64,000 nt of DNA, from the NCBI RefSeq assembly GCF_026460945.1, contig NZ_JAOVZV010000001.1, forward strand, positions 62,001 through 126,000. The letters are read 5' to 3'. Shown piece after piece: positions 1 through 8,009 of the stretch. A program made the position numbers and the translations under genes. The stretch's first letter is position 1. Each line of letters starts with the position of its first letter. The notes beneath the pieces are model-generated. The model saw only the letters and a list, made by a program, of their open reading frames with translations. It ran no database searches and was not told where the DNA came from. The stretch is from Chryseobacterium luquanense. GTDB taxonomy: Bacteria > Bacteroidota > Bacteroidia > Flavobacteriales > Weeksellaceae.

Positions 1-82
1 ACAGTCTATAAAAATAAATAGCACCGCTTTCTAAAAATGACGCTAGTAAAAATAAATTTAATGCTCATCAGCAAACAATGAG

Positions 83-829
83 CTATTGGATACTCATCCC
101 GCTGTCTATGACCTGCTCTGTACCTGTAAGAAAAGATGATTCATCAGAGGCTAAAAATACGACCAGATTACTAACTTCACTTGCATCTGCCATTCTGCCC
201 AGAGGCGTAACATCTGCTGCTCCGCTTCCGTCTTCGCCAGTAGCCTCCACCATCATTGGAGTTTTGATATATCCTGGATGCACTGAATTGGCTCTGATAT
301 TATCTTTACCATATTCTACCGCTGCTGCCTTTGTAAAACCTCTGACAGCAAACTTACTACCCGTGTAGGCCAAACTTGGATATCCAGGAATTGCGACAAT
401 TCCGGCAACTGAGGAAATATTCACAATGGAACCGACACCAGCTTTTTGCATAGACGGAATCGTACACTTCATTCCGTAGAAAACAGCATTATGATTGATT
501 TCAACTACCTTCAGATATTCCTCTTCCGTTATTTCGGTTACCGTTTTTATCGGACCTAAAATTCCTGCATTGTTGACCAAAACATTAATGGGTCCAAACT
601 TTTCTTCACCTTTCGCTACAACATCTTTCCATTGCTCCACATCCGAAACATCGTGCTTTATAAACAAAGCATTTTCACCTAATTCATCAGCTATCTTTTT
701 TCCCTTTTCTTCATTAAGGTCCGTAAGTATGACCTTAGCTCCTTCTGCAATAAATTTTCTTGCGTGCAACTCTCCCATTCCTTGGGATGCACCTGTAATA
801 ATGGCTATTTTTCCTTTTAATCGTTCCAT
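83..829 (-). CDS. SDR family NAD(P)-dependent oxidoreductase
   Basis: A 248-residue classical short-chain dehydrogenase, normal length for the family. Visible motifs are the Rossmann TGASQGMG at residues 12-19, NNAG at 86-89, the catalytic serine in NISS (about 139-140) and the YTGSK active site (Y155, K159). An Asp near residue 37, at the end of the second strand, favours NAD over NADP by the usual family rule. Such enzymes oxidise or reduce alcohols, ketones or sugars in the cytoplasm; the substrate cannot be read from the sequence. The gene lies just downstream of a truncated AraC-type gene on the same strand, which may once have controlled it. Confidence 0.93.
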   Translation of the reverse strand: MERLKGKIAIITGASQGMGELHARKFIAEGAKVILTDLNEEKGKKIADELGENALFIKHDVSDVEQWKDVVAKGEEKFGPINVLVNNAGILGPIKTVTEITEEEYLKVVEINHNAVFYGMKCTIPSMQKAGVGSIVNISSVAGIVAIPGYPSLAYTGSKFAVRGFTKAAAVEYGKDNIRANSVHPGYIKTPMMVEATGEDGSGAADVTPLGRMADASEVSNLVVFLASDESSFLTGTEQVIDSGMSIQ

Positions 830-934
830 ACTAATTGAATTTAATTATAAAATAAAATTAGCGATTGATTATCTCCTATTGCTTACCCGAAGTTGGACAA
901 ACTTTATCATTTTATGGATTTATCAATACTGTAT

Positions 935-1279
935 TTACGGAATGAAGTGGGAGTCTCGCCAGTCCATAAACTTTTTCGTAAAAAGTACAAACATTCCCTT
1001 TGTACCTGCTTCTATCTTTATGACCTTTACATTTTGTTCAGGACGGTAGATCAACAAGGAACGCTCATCTATCAGAAATTTCTGGTAATCTACTTCGATC
1101 GTGATACTTCCCGAATTGATGATTCCATAGGCGAAATAATGCGGTTTCATTTCAAAAGGCTCGAAGATCTCCGGTACATCTGTAAGATACAGAAAATCAT
1201 CTGAAATACTCCAATCGAGCTTTCTGTAGTTGATGATGTTCCTAATGGTGTATGGCTTGATGACATCCTCGTTTTTCAT
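935..1279 (-). pseudogene. AraC-type regulator, N-terminal domain only (truncated)
   Basis: The 114 residues look like the N-terminal cupin-type sensing domain of an AraC regulator (features such as FEPFEMKPHYFAYG, LIYRPEQ and MFVLFTKKF). The reading frame stops shortly after FTKKF with a short unrelated tail (WRDSHFIP). The two helix-turn-helix motifs expected in the following 150-170 residues are absent; only about 105 bases separate the stop from the next gene, and no HTH is readable there. I read it as a deletion remnant rather than a working regulator. A free ligand-binding domain is a less likely alternative. Confidence 0.7.
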
Positions 1280-1372
1280 CGACTTAAGATATTAAAAATA
1301 TCAGACATTTTACTATTTTTTCAACGTCTTTAGTACCAAAACTTGGTAGAATATTTGTGGATCATAATATCA

Positions 1373-1396
1373 AAACCCGCTTAAGAGAGCGGGTTT
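1373..1396 (-). terminator. Rho-independent terminator after SDR gene
   Basis: AAACCCGCT and AGCGGGTTT form a perfect 9-bp stem with a 6-base loop. On the minus strand a short T-run follows. It lies about 30 bases past the stop codon of the SDR gene at 1427-2182. Confidence 0.85.
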
Positions 1397-1426
1397 CTAT
1401 ACTTTAACATAATTTCAGGAGATCCT

Positions 1427-2182
1427 TTACATATAACCTCCCGATACTTCGATTGCCTGCCCGTCGATCCATGCAGAGTCTTCACTGCATAAGAACGCCA
1501 CGGCAGAAGCAATATCTTTTGGCAAACCTACCCTACCCAATGCGTGCTGTTGAGCGATCTGGCTATTAATCTCTTCAATATCACGTACGGCCCCACCTGA
1601 GAAATCGGTTGCAACCGGTCCTGGTAAAATACTGTTGGAACGGATCTTTCTCGCTCCCAATTCTTTGGACTGATATAATGAGACGGTTTCCATAGCTGAC
1701 TTCATTGCAGCATACACAGAGAATCCGGGAAGTGCCACACGGGTTGCAGTGGAACTGATATTGACGATGCTTGCGCCGTTATTGATTGATGACAGCAATT
1801 TCTGGGTCAGGAAAAAGGGACCTTTAAAATGAACATTCAGCATTTCATCGAACTGAGCAACCGTTGCTTCTTCAAATGGTACAAAAAATCCAATTCCTGC
1901 GTTGTTTACAAAAGAATCGATACCTGTAAACTGCCATTCGTTTAGAATTGATTTGATCGACTCAGAGAAACTCTCGAATTCTTCGATTTTCGAGACATCC
2001 AGTTTTAAAGCCTTTATGCGAGTTCCTGTGGATTCAAATTTTGCGATAAGGTCTTCCGCTTCCTTTTCATTTGAGCGATAGGTAAAAATCACCGCATTGC
2101 CTTTTTCTATTAACTTCTTTACGATTTCCTTTCCTATTCCTCTGTTACCACCGGTAACCAGAGCTACTTTTTGTTGTGTCAT
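1427..2182 (-). CDS. SDR family oxidoreductase
   Basis: A short-chain dehydrogenase of about 251 residues when started at the ATG at 2182 (MTQQK). The open frame continues 8 codons upstream to a TTG, but the ATG places the Rossmann strand at the usual distance. Motifs: TGGNRGIG at 10-17, NNAG at 93-96, NISS around 141-144, and YAAMK with Y157 and K161. An Arg at about residue 36 fits NADPH use. The C-terminal GQAIEVSGGYM is typical of the FabG-like group. It is followed by a strong terminator. The AraC regulator at 2264 is encoded just upstream on the same strand and may control it. Substrate unknown. Confidence 0.93.
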   Translation of the reverse strand: MTQQKVALVTGGNRGIGKEIVKKLIEKGNAVIFTYRSNEKEAEDLIAKFESTGTRIKALKLDVSKIEEFESFSESIKSILNEWQFTGIDSFVNNAGIGFFVPFEEATVAQFDEMLNVHFKGPFFLTQKLLSSINNGASIVNISSTATRVALPGFSVYAAMKSAMETVSLYQSKELGARKIRSNSILPGPVATDFSGGAVRDIEEINSQIAQQHALGRVGLPKDIASAVAFLCSEDSAWIDGQAIEVSGGYM

Positions 2183-2263
2183 TGTACTGATTTTTGTTTG
2201 ATGCAAATCTCAGTCTTTATTCAATCCGAGTTATAGCGACAATGCAACCAATGCTTACACAAT

Positions 2264-3142
2264 TCAAACTTTGGAATTCCTATATTCCGAAGGTGTCACT
2301 TCAGTATGCTTTCTGAAAAAGGTATTAAAATGGGAAGCTTCCTCGAAGGCCAGCGCAGAAGCAATTTCGCTGATGTTCCAGGTTGTCGTTCTGAGAAGGA
2401 TTTTAGCTTCCTGTAACACTCGTGACGCAATGAAATCACTCATCGTGCGACCTTTGGCTTTCTTCACCTGTCTGTTGAGATAGACGGGATGCAAGTGTAG
2501 CGCCTCAGCAAATTCACCGGGGGTCTTTATAGCAATGGTTTTTGTAAGCTCATCAATAGGAAACTGATTCTCCAAAAGTCTTATAAACGAGCAAGCAACA
2601 ACTTCTGCGGTATTTCTGCGATTGATATACGATGCGGAAGGCTGTAATTTTTGCCCGTTGAGAATCAACTCCATTGTATAATGCCTCAATAATGATGTCT
2701 GCAACGGATTAACTTCATTTGAATCCTCTTTCGCTATTTTTTTGAAAATTGTCGAAAACTTATCATATTCAAATTCATCAAGAGTATAGATAAATTGACT
2801 TCCAGGTTTATAAACGCTGAAAGAAAGCAGTTCATAACCTGAATTTGCCTTTGTAATAAAGTCTTCTGAAAAAGCACAGGACCGAGCAGGTTTATTTTCC
2901 TTAAAACAATGGATACCGAAAGGAACTTTTGTTGTGGTGAACAAAATATTTTTTCCTTCCAAAGGCAGGCTGGTTTCTTCAAAATCAATTTGGTAAGAGC
3001 CATCAAGAAGAATAACTGAATAAAATTTCTTACGTGAAAAACTGATTATTTCTCCGACTTGCGACGGTTCAGTAAATGTTCTGAAAAGTTCTTCAGTAGA
3101 TGTTGGGGAAAAATTGTTTTCTGTAAATAAGTGGTTCAGCAT
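2264..3142 (-). CDS. AraC family transcriptional regulator
   Basis: A 292-residue protein with an N-terminal sensing domain and a C-terminal AraC helix-turn-helix domain at about residues 195-290. The first helix-turn-helix is seen around FAEALHLHPVYLNRQVKKAKG and the second around ISEIASALAFEEASHFNTFF, ending in the usual TPSEYR. It probably acts as an activator or repressor of an adjacent gene. The SDR gene at 1427 is immediately downstream on the same strand, a pairing seen often in flavobacteria. The ligand is unknown. The start is an ATG, with little room for alternatives. Confidence 0.93.
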   Translation of the reverse strand: MLNHLFTENNFSPTSTEELFRTFTEPSQVGEIISFSRKKFYSVILLDGSYQIDFEETSLPLEGKNILFTTTKVPFGIHCFKENKPARSCAFSEDFITKANSGYELLSFSVYKPGSQFIYTLDEFEYDKFSTIFKKIAKEDSNEVNPLQTSLLRHYTMELILNGQKLQPSASYINRRNTAEVVACSFIRLLENQFPIDELTKTIAIKTPGEFAEALHLHPVYLNRQVKKAKGRTMSDFIASRVLQEAKILLRTTTWNISEIASALAFEEASHFNTFFRKHTEVTPSEYRNSKV

Positions 3143-3282
3143 ACTGCATACAAAGATAAGGGTTTCGATAAACCAGATTTAAATGTCAACTGTATTTTTT
3201 CAATGAAATGTTAATTACTAAACTATCGATATCAAGTTAAAAGGCCAGCTTGTAGTTACATCGATATTTGTAGATTATTTCA

Positions 3283-4029
3283 TTATTTCTTATCGGTAAA
3301 AAGATTCCTGTTAAACTCAATAATCTCCTGATGTGAAGGGTAAGTTGTTCTACTGCCAAGGTCTTTAATCGCTTTATCCCTAATTGTAGGCGCTTTTTCT
3401 TTATGTGCTTTGTCCAATGAAATCCTCAATTCTTCCTTATTAAGCTCTGTACAATATGCCGGCGTTCCGGGCTGATGTCTCCAGGAATTTTCCAGACTAC
3501 CGGAATCAACCGCATCAAATCCTGCATCATTAACTAGACCTGCAATTATTTTCTTGGCATTTGCATCATCTCCGGCAATAGCCATTGCAATTCTGTTTTC
3601 ACTTCCTGATTCTTTTCCACCGCTGAGTAATGTTTCTGCCAGCAGATTATTAAAAGCTTTAATCACAGGTCTGCCCAAATGTTCCGAAACCCAAACACTT
3701 TCAGTTTTACCGTTTTGTAAATCCTCTATTTGAGCATCACGGAAAGGATAATAGTTGGAAGTGTCGACAATGATGACCCGATCATCAATGTTGGAAAAAA
3801 TATTTTTCGGTAAAGTTGGAATCGCCACCGTTGGCAAGGATAAAATAATGACATCCACATTATTGACTACATCTTCTAACGAAGAAGGCTGAGCACCCAA
3901 TTCCTTGGCACGGGTCTTTAATTTATCACCATTATCTGAGTTAGCTACTTTTACAGTATGACCCGCTTTTACCATTTTTTTTGCAATGGTAACGCCAATG
4001 GCTCCTGTACCAATAATTCCTATTTTCAT
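3283..4029 (-). CDS. NAD(P)-binding F420-reductase-like protein
   Basis: A 248-residue Rossmann protein of the NADPH-dependent F420 reductase-like group (COG2085 type). GTGAIG at residues 7-12 is the dinucleotide-binding turn, near the very N-terminus as expected. The RVIIVDTSNYYPFRD segment and the later FNN (in VIKAFNNLL) also fit this family. Flavobacteria are not known for F420, so these relatives probably use NAD(P)H with another partner. It is the last gene of a minus-strand unit with the NtaA-type monooxygenase (18 bases upstream) and nitronate monooxygenase. A role in supplying or recycling reducing power for them is inference. Confidence 0.85.
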   Translation of the reverse strand: MKIGIIGTGAIGVTIAKKMVKAGHTVKVANSDNGDKLKTRAKELGAQPSSLEDVVNNVDVIILSLPTVAIPTLPKNIFSNIDDRVIIVDTSNYYPFRDAQIEDLQNGKTESVWVSEHLGRPVIKAFNNLLAETLLSGGKESGSENRIAMAIAGDDANAKKIIAGLVNDAGFDAVDSGSLENSWRHQPGTPAYCTELNKEELRISLDKAHKEKAPTIRDKAIKDLGSRTTYPSHQEIIEFNRNLFTDKK

Positions 4030-4047
4030 AATAATTTTTTTTAATTT

Positions 4048-5178
4048 TTAATTAATTTTTCTGAATGCCGGATTTGGAATTTCAAGATTACCTCTCAACG
4101 TATCCGCTTCATATTCTGTTCTGAAAATGCCCCTGTCCTGTAAAATTGGAACGACCAAATCAATAAAATCACGAAGACCGTGCGGATGGTCCTGTCGTAT
4201 TAAAAGCATATCCATCGCTCCTGCTTCGTGCCATTTCTGAATCTGGTATGCCACCATTTCGGCTGAACCAAAAAATTGTGGTCTCGGGAGACTGTTTCTC
4301 GGATTGAGTTGCATCAGCTCCATATATTTATCAATCGCATCTTTTTCAGTTTCACCCACAATGGGATTTTGTGAGATGGAAATAATGAAATCTTCCGGTC
4401 TTCTCTGTTTTGCAACAAGTTTCTGCCTGATTCTGTGTGCCAACGCCGAAGTATCTTCCAAATCAATACCGTGTGTGAAAACGCCATCTGTATAACTGGT
4501 GGCAATTTCCATAAAGTTTTCAGAAGTTCCTGCGGTATAAAGAACAGGCCTACCCTGAACCGAACGACTGATATTCAAAGGACCTTCTACTGAAAAATAA
4601 TCTCCACGATAGTTGACGTGATGCATTTTATGGTGATTCAAAAAGATTCCTTTTTCCTTATCACGGATAAAGGCATCGTCCTCATAGGTATCCCAAAGTC
4701 CAAGTACAATTTCAATAAATTCCTTGTTCATCGGGTACTGGTCTCTCTTCGTCAAATGTCCACGGCTGAAATTGACCATTCCACCAGGATTGGAAGTGAT
4801 GGCGTTGAGTGAAGCACGTCCTTTGCTAATTTTATCCAGCGACAATATCTGCCTTGCAGCACTGTAAGGGTCTCCGTAAGAAGATGCGATGGTAGCGGAA
4901 AGCCCAATATTTTTGGTCATCACACTGAGTGCAGACATTATACTAACGCCTTCGAACATACTGAGGTAGTGCGGAATATTTCCGGGACCAACGTGGCTGA
5001 CATCCACCAAAAACAAAGTATCGAACTTGGCAGACTCCGCCAACTGAGCCTGCTTGATGTAAAAATCAAGGTTTTCGCTAGCATCAGAAGGCATCGCGGG
5101 ATGTTGCCACGCCATATGATTCCAACCTAAACCGTCAAGAACGGTTCCTAACTTCAACTTTTTTCCGGTCTTATTCAT
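4048..5178 (-). CDS. NtaA/DszA-type flavin-dependent monooxygenase
   Basis: A 376-residue LLM-class flavin-dependent oxidoreductase of the NtaA/SnaA/DszA group, whose members use FMNH2 and O2 to oxidise compounds such as nitrilotriacetate or sulfones. Features include GLGWNHMAWQHP near the N-terminus, AQLAESAKFDTLFLVD, RASLNAITS, and the family insert around WDTYEDDAFIRDKEKG. It is somewhat shorter than the usual 440 or so residues, mainly at the C-terminus. It shares a strand with the nitronate monooxygenase (5239) upstream and the F420-reductase-like gene downstream, so the three probably form one operon for oxidising small xenobiotics. A reduced-flavin supplier is needed and none is proven here. 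Confidence 0.9.
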   Translation of the reverse strand: MNKTGKKLKLGTVLDGLGWNHMAWQHPAMPSDASENLDFYIKQAQLAESAKFDTLFLVDVSHVGPGNIPHYLSMFEGVSIMSALSVMTKNIGLSATIASSYGDPYSAARQILSLDKISKGRASLNAITSNPGGMVNFSRGHLTKRDQYPMNKEFIEIVLGLWDTYEDDAFIRDKEKGIFLNHHKMHHVNYRGDYFSVEGPLNISRSVQGRPVLYTAGTSENFMEIATSYTDGVFTHGIDLEDTSALAHRIRQKLVAKQRRPEDFIISISQNPIVGETEKDAIDKYMELMQLNPRNSLPRPQFFGSAEMVAYQIQKWHEAGAMDMLLIRQDHPHGLRDFIDLVVPILQDRGIFRTEYEADTLRGNLEIPNPAFRKIN

Positions 5179-5238
5179 TTCGTTTTTAAATATTGATGAA
5201 CTTAAATCTTACCTTACAATATAGATTTTAAAACTGTA

Positions 5239-6213
5239 TTAATTAAAATCATACATCAACTCTTCGACAACCTCCTTTACAGGACGAATATTCTTTATGT
5301 AAGAAATTCCATTGCCAACTGTGATATACCCTCTATGAATATCCCCATCCAGCATTCCAACTTTTAAGCCCTGCTCGCCATACATTTTATTGGCAATTTC
5401 ATCCCGAGAATCACCCCGTTCGTCCATTTCCAAAAGTTCCTGACTGTAAGGTGTTGGAATTGAGCGGTAGTAAGCCGGATTGGTTCTGAAAATCAATAAG
5501 TCGCTGGCTGTATGGTCAACAATGAGTTGTTTCACATTTTCGGCCGCAGGATTTTCCTCTGTTGCAATAAATACTGTTCCTGCAAATACTCCTTCAGCCC
5601 CTAATGCAAACGATGCACGAACAGCACGGAGGTCAGCAATTCCTCCGGCAGCCATCACCGGAATATTCACGGCATCTGATATCATCGGTATGATGGAAAA
5701 CGTACCAATGATTTTATCAGGCACAGTACCACCTTCATCAAATCCGGTGGCGACAAGAATATCGGCTCCAATTTTTTCTGCATATTTTGCATTCTCTACA
5801 CTTGGATTCAATGCACGATAGATTATTTTAATGTTATTTGATTTAAGTTTTTTCGCCAAAGGTTCAAATTCATAATCTTCAATCCCGTTGATAAGAACCA
5901 CTTCAACACCTTCTTCAATGAGCAGATCAGCGATGACATCAACGGTAGTCAGGTCATTAGACAGCATTACCGGCACTGCAAAAGGCTTATTGGTCAACTG
6001 TTTTACCTTACGAATTTCCTTTCTGAGCCTATCAGTAATTTCGTCCAAAGATTTAGGATTTGTTTTCTGACCTGCGTGAGGACCCAGCATTCCCAGACCT
6101 CCGGCATTGCTCACTGCTGCAACAAACTCAGCATTGGTCACCCACGACATTGCCCCTTGAATAATTGGATATTTGATTCCTAAAACTTCCGTAACACGGT
6201 TTTTTTTATTCAT
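5239..6213 (-). CDS. Nitronate monooxygenase family protein
   Basis: A 324-residue TIM-barrel flavoprotein of the nitronate monooxygenase (2-nitropropane dioxygenase)/FabK-like superfamily. Diagnostic stretches are YPIIQGAMSWVTNAEFVAAVSNAGGLGMLG near the N-terminus, ILVATGFDEGG in the middle, and MAAGGIADLRAVRASFALGAEGVFAGTVF, the phosphate-binding part of the FMN site. Family members oxidise nitronates or act as enoyl-ACP reductases; the short form without a FabK partner gene suggests the former. It is the first gene of the minus-strand operon, with a TAACTTTG -7 box at 6268-6261 and a perfect inverted repeat just upstream of it. Confidence 0.92.
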   Translation of the reverse strand: MNKKNRVTEVLGIKYPIIQGAMSWVTNAEFVAAVSNAGGLGMLGPHAGQKTNPKSLDEITDRLRKEIRKVKQLTNKPFAVPVMLSNDLTTVDVIADLLIEEGVEVVLINGIEDYEFEPLAKKLKSNNIKIIYRALNPSVENAKYAEKIGADILVATGFDEGGTVPDKIIGTFSIIPMISDAVNIPVMAAGGIADLRAVRASFALGAEGVFAGTVFIATEENPAAENVKQLIVDHTASDLLIFRTNPAYYRSIPTPYSQELLEMDERGDSRDEIANKMYGEQGLKVGMLDGDIHRGYITVGNGISYIKNIRPVKEVVEELMYDFN

Positions 6214-6260
6214 TGTCTTTTGATTTTAAATCTGTATAATTTAATCTGTTTTCGATGGGA

Positions 6261-6268
6261 CAAAGTTA
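6261..6268 (-). promoter_or_regulatory. -7 promoter box for nitronate monooxygenase operon
   Basis: TAACTTTG on the minus strand matches the flavobacterial TAnnTTTG -7 consensus. It lies about 48 bases before the start codon at 6213. Confidence 0.65.
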
Positions 6269-6295
6269 GGTTAAATTTACTTTCATTTTGATAGT

Positions 6296-6313
6296 ACTTT
6301 CCTTTAGGAAAGT
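6296..6313. promoter_or_regulatory. Inverted repeat, probable HxlR operator 1
   Basis: ACTTTCC-TTTA-GGAAAGT is a perfect 7-bp inverted repeat. It sits 27 bases upstream of the TAACTTTG box of the minus-strand operon, overlapping its -33 region. A related ACTTT-N7-AAAGT is found before the plus-strand gene. The HxlR regulator at 7476 is the natural candidate to bind. Confidence 0.6.
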
Positions 6314-6362
6314 GTATTTTTAATGATAGGACTCATCAATATTAGCTATCTAATTTATAATC

Positions 6363-6379
6363 ACTTTCTTTTGTAAAGT
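6363..6379. promoter_or_regulatory. Second, weaker inverted repeat (operator 2)
   Basis: ACTTT-N7-AAAGT resembles operator 1 at its outer half-sites. It ends 6 bases before the -7 box of the plus-strand LLM oxidoreductase gene. Confidence 0.45.
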
Positions 6380-6385
6380 ATTTTG

Positions 6386-6393
6386 TAACTTTG
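6386..6393 (+). promoter_or_regulatory. -7 promoter box for LLM oxidoreductase-HxlR unit
   Basis: TAACTTTG, identical to the divergent box on the other strand. It lies 47 bases before the ATG at 6441. Confidence 0.65.
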
Positions 6394-6440
6394 TGCTGTT
6401 AATTTTTTCAAGTACGATTCGAACATTACAAAGAAGTATA

Positions 6441-7463
6441 ATGAGTAAAAAAACATCATATTCAATTTTAGAACTGGCCATTGTTTCAGAGGGCAGCAGT
6501 TTTAAAGAAACTTTAAATAATTCGCTTACACTGGCGAAGGTTGCAGAAGAGAATAATTATTCCAGATATTGGTTTGCAGAACATCACAATTCGGAATCAG
6601 TGGGAAGTAGTGCTACCTCGATTTTAATTGGTTATGTCGCTGAAAATACAAAAAATATAAGAGTCGGCTCCGGCGGAATTATGCTTCCCAACCACTCTCC
6701 GCTGGTTATTGCAGAACAGTTTGGAACTTTAGCACAACTCTATCCCAACAGAATAGATCTGGGATTGGGAAGAGCTCCGGGAACTGATATGCCGACAGCA
6801 CAGGCAATCCGTTCAGATTTTATGAAAGCAGCGCATTCGTTTCCTGCTGAAGTGGAAAAAATCGAGGAATACTTTTCAGCAGAAAATAAAACTTCTAAAG
6901 TGAGAGTTCCGATTGCGGAAGGCGTTGAGGTTCCCATCTACATTTTAGGCTCCAGCACAGACAGCGCTCATCTCGCTGCAGCGAAAGGTTTGCCTTACGC
7001 TTTTGCCAGTCATTTTGCATCCACCCATCTTCACCCGGCTTTGGAAATCTATCGGGAAGAATTCCAGCCATCGGAAGTTTTAGACAGACCGTACACAATC
7101 GCCGGCGTCAACATCATTGTTGCGGAGACAGACGAAGAGGCGGAACGTTCATTTACTTCACTGATCAGAATGTTTTTTGGTATCCTGACCGGAAATTCAA
7201 AACCACTCCAACCTCCGACAGAAATGACAGAAGACCTTAAAGAGGTTTTGAAACACCCAAGTCTACATCAGATGCTGAAATATTCGTTTGTGGGAAGCAA
7301 GGAAACGGTTAAAAAACAGGTAGAAGATTTCCTAAACAAAACTCAGGTTGATGAAATTATTATGGTTTCCAATATCTTTGCACTGGAAGACAGAATAAAA
7401 TCGGCACAGCTTTTTGCTGAGTTGATGGATGAAATCAATGCAGAACGTTCTTCGGATATTTAA
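6441..7463 (+). CDS. Luciferase-like (LLM class) flavin oxidoreductase
   Basis: A bacterial-luciferase-like flavin oxidoreductase of about 340 residues, close to the YhbW/MsnO8 group. Key stretches are YWFAEHHN near residue 40, RVGSGGIMLPNHSPLVIAEQFGTL and RIDLGLGRAPGTD, all FMN-barrel elements. I start at the ATG at 6441 (MSKKTSYSILELAIV), because the open frame upstream to 6393 covers the promoter box. It is transcribed away from the nitronate monooxygenase operon and is followed 12 bases later by an HxlR regulator. Its substrate is unknown; co-regulation suggests a response to an electrophile or nitro compound. Confidence 0.9.
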   Translation: MSKKTSYSILELAIVSEGSSFKETLNNSLTLAKVAEENNYSRYWFAEHHNSESVGSSATSILIGYVAENTKNIRVGSGGIMLPNHSPLVIAEQFGTLAQLYPNRIDLGLGRAPGTDMPTAQAIRSDFMKAAHSFPAEVEKIEEYFSAENKTSKVRVPIAEGVEVPIYILGSSTDSAHLAAAKGLPYAFASHFASTHLHPALEIYREEFQPSEVLDRPYTIAGVNIIVAETDEEAERSFTSLIRMFFGILTGNSKPLQPPTEMTEDLKEVLKHPSLHQMLKYSFVGSKETVKKQVEDFLNKTQVDEIIMVSNIFALEDRIKSAQLFAELMDEINAERSSDI

Positions 7464-7475
7464 TACATCAATATA

Positions 7476-7820
7476 ATGGCAAAAAAGAAACCATACAACG
7501 ATTGTCTCAACACTGTGAAACCTGTTAAAGATGCGCTAGAAGTCATCAACGGTAAATGGAAACTGGCGATCATCATCTCCGTTGGTGTCGGGAACGAGCG
7601 CTTTACCGATATTCAAGACAGTATTGAGGGAATTACACCGAAAGTTTTAGCAAAGGAGCTGAAAGATTTGGAACAGCATAAATTAATCAAAAGAATTATC
7701 ATTGATGATTATCCTGTCAAGATAATTTACAAGTCAGAACCTTATGCAGATACACTGACACCCATTATCTACGCTTTGAAGGAATGGGGAATCAATCATA
7801 AAAAGATGATTGCTAAATAA
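7476..7820 (+). CDS. HxlR family transcriptional regulator
   Basis: A 114-residue winged-helix protein of the HxlR/YodB family. Typical elements are the N-terminal CLNTVKPVKDALEVINGKWKL, the recognition helix region FTDIQDSIEGITPKVLAKELKDLE, and a wing followed by a C-terminal dimer helix (EWGINHKK). Members often sense electrophiles or quinones through cysteines; this one has a Cys at about residue 8. It follows the LLM oxidoreductase by 12 bases, so it is probably co-transcribed and autoregulated through the inverted repeats in the 6213-6441 divergent promoter. Confidence 0.92.
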   Translation: MAKKKPYNDCLNTVKPVKDALEVINGKWKLAIIISVGVGNERFTDIQDSIEGITPKVLAKELKDLEQHKLIKRIIIDDYPVKIIYKSEPYADTLTPIIYALKEWGINHKKMIAK

Positions 7821-7870
7821 TCACTTTTTATGTAAAATTGTCGATAGTGAACGTAGTATTATAAAAATCA

Positions 7871-7908
7871 CTCAAAAGGTAATGAACTGGAGCCACTTAC
7901 CTTTTGAG
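7871..7908. terminator. Long perfect hairpin between convergent genes
   Basis: CTCAAAAGGTAA and TTACCTTTTGAG form a perfect 12-bp stem around a 14-base loop. There is no clear T-run, but the position between the convergent HxlR (end 7820) and SDR (end 8010) genes fits a two-way terminator or mRNA-stabilising hairpin. Confidence 0.65.
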
Positions 7909-8009
7909 ATTTATCTGAAACTTGCACGGTTGATTCTTTATACATCAAAAATCATCCTATAATTAAACTACTAGAACAATATCACATCTTACTTTACTGA
8001 AATCTATTT

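Noticed and set aside
495..1049. 184-codon plus-strand frame across the first SDR gene and the AraC fragment
   Set aside because: It is antisense to recognised proteins on the other strand and crosses two genes and a spacer.
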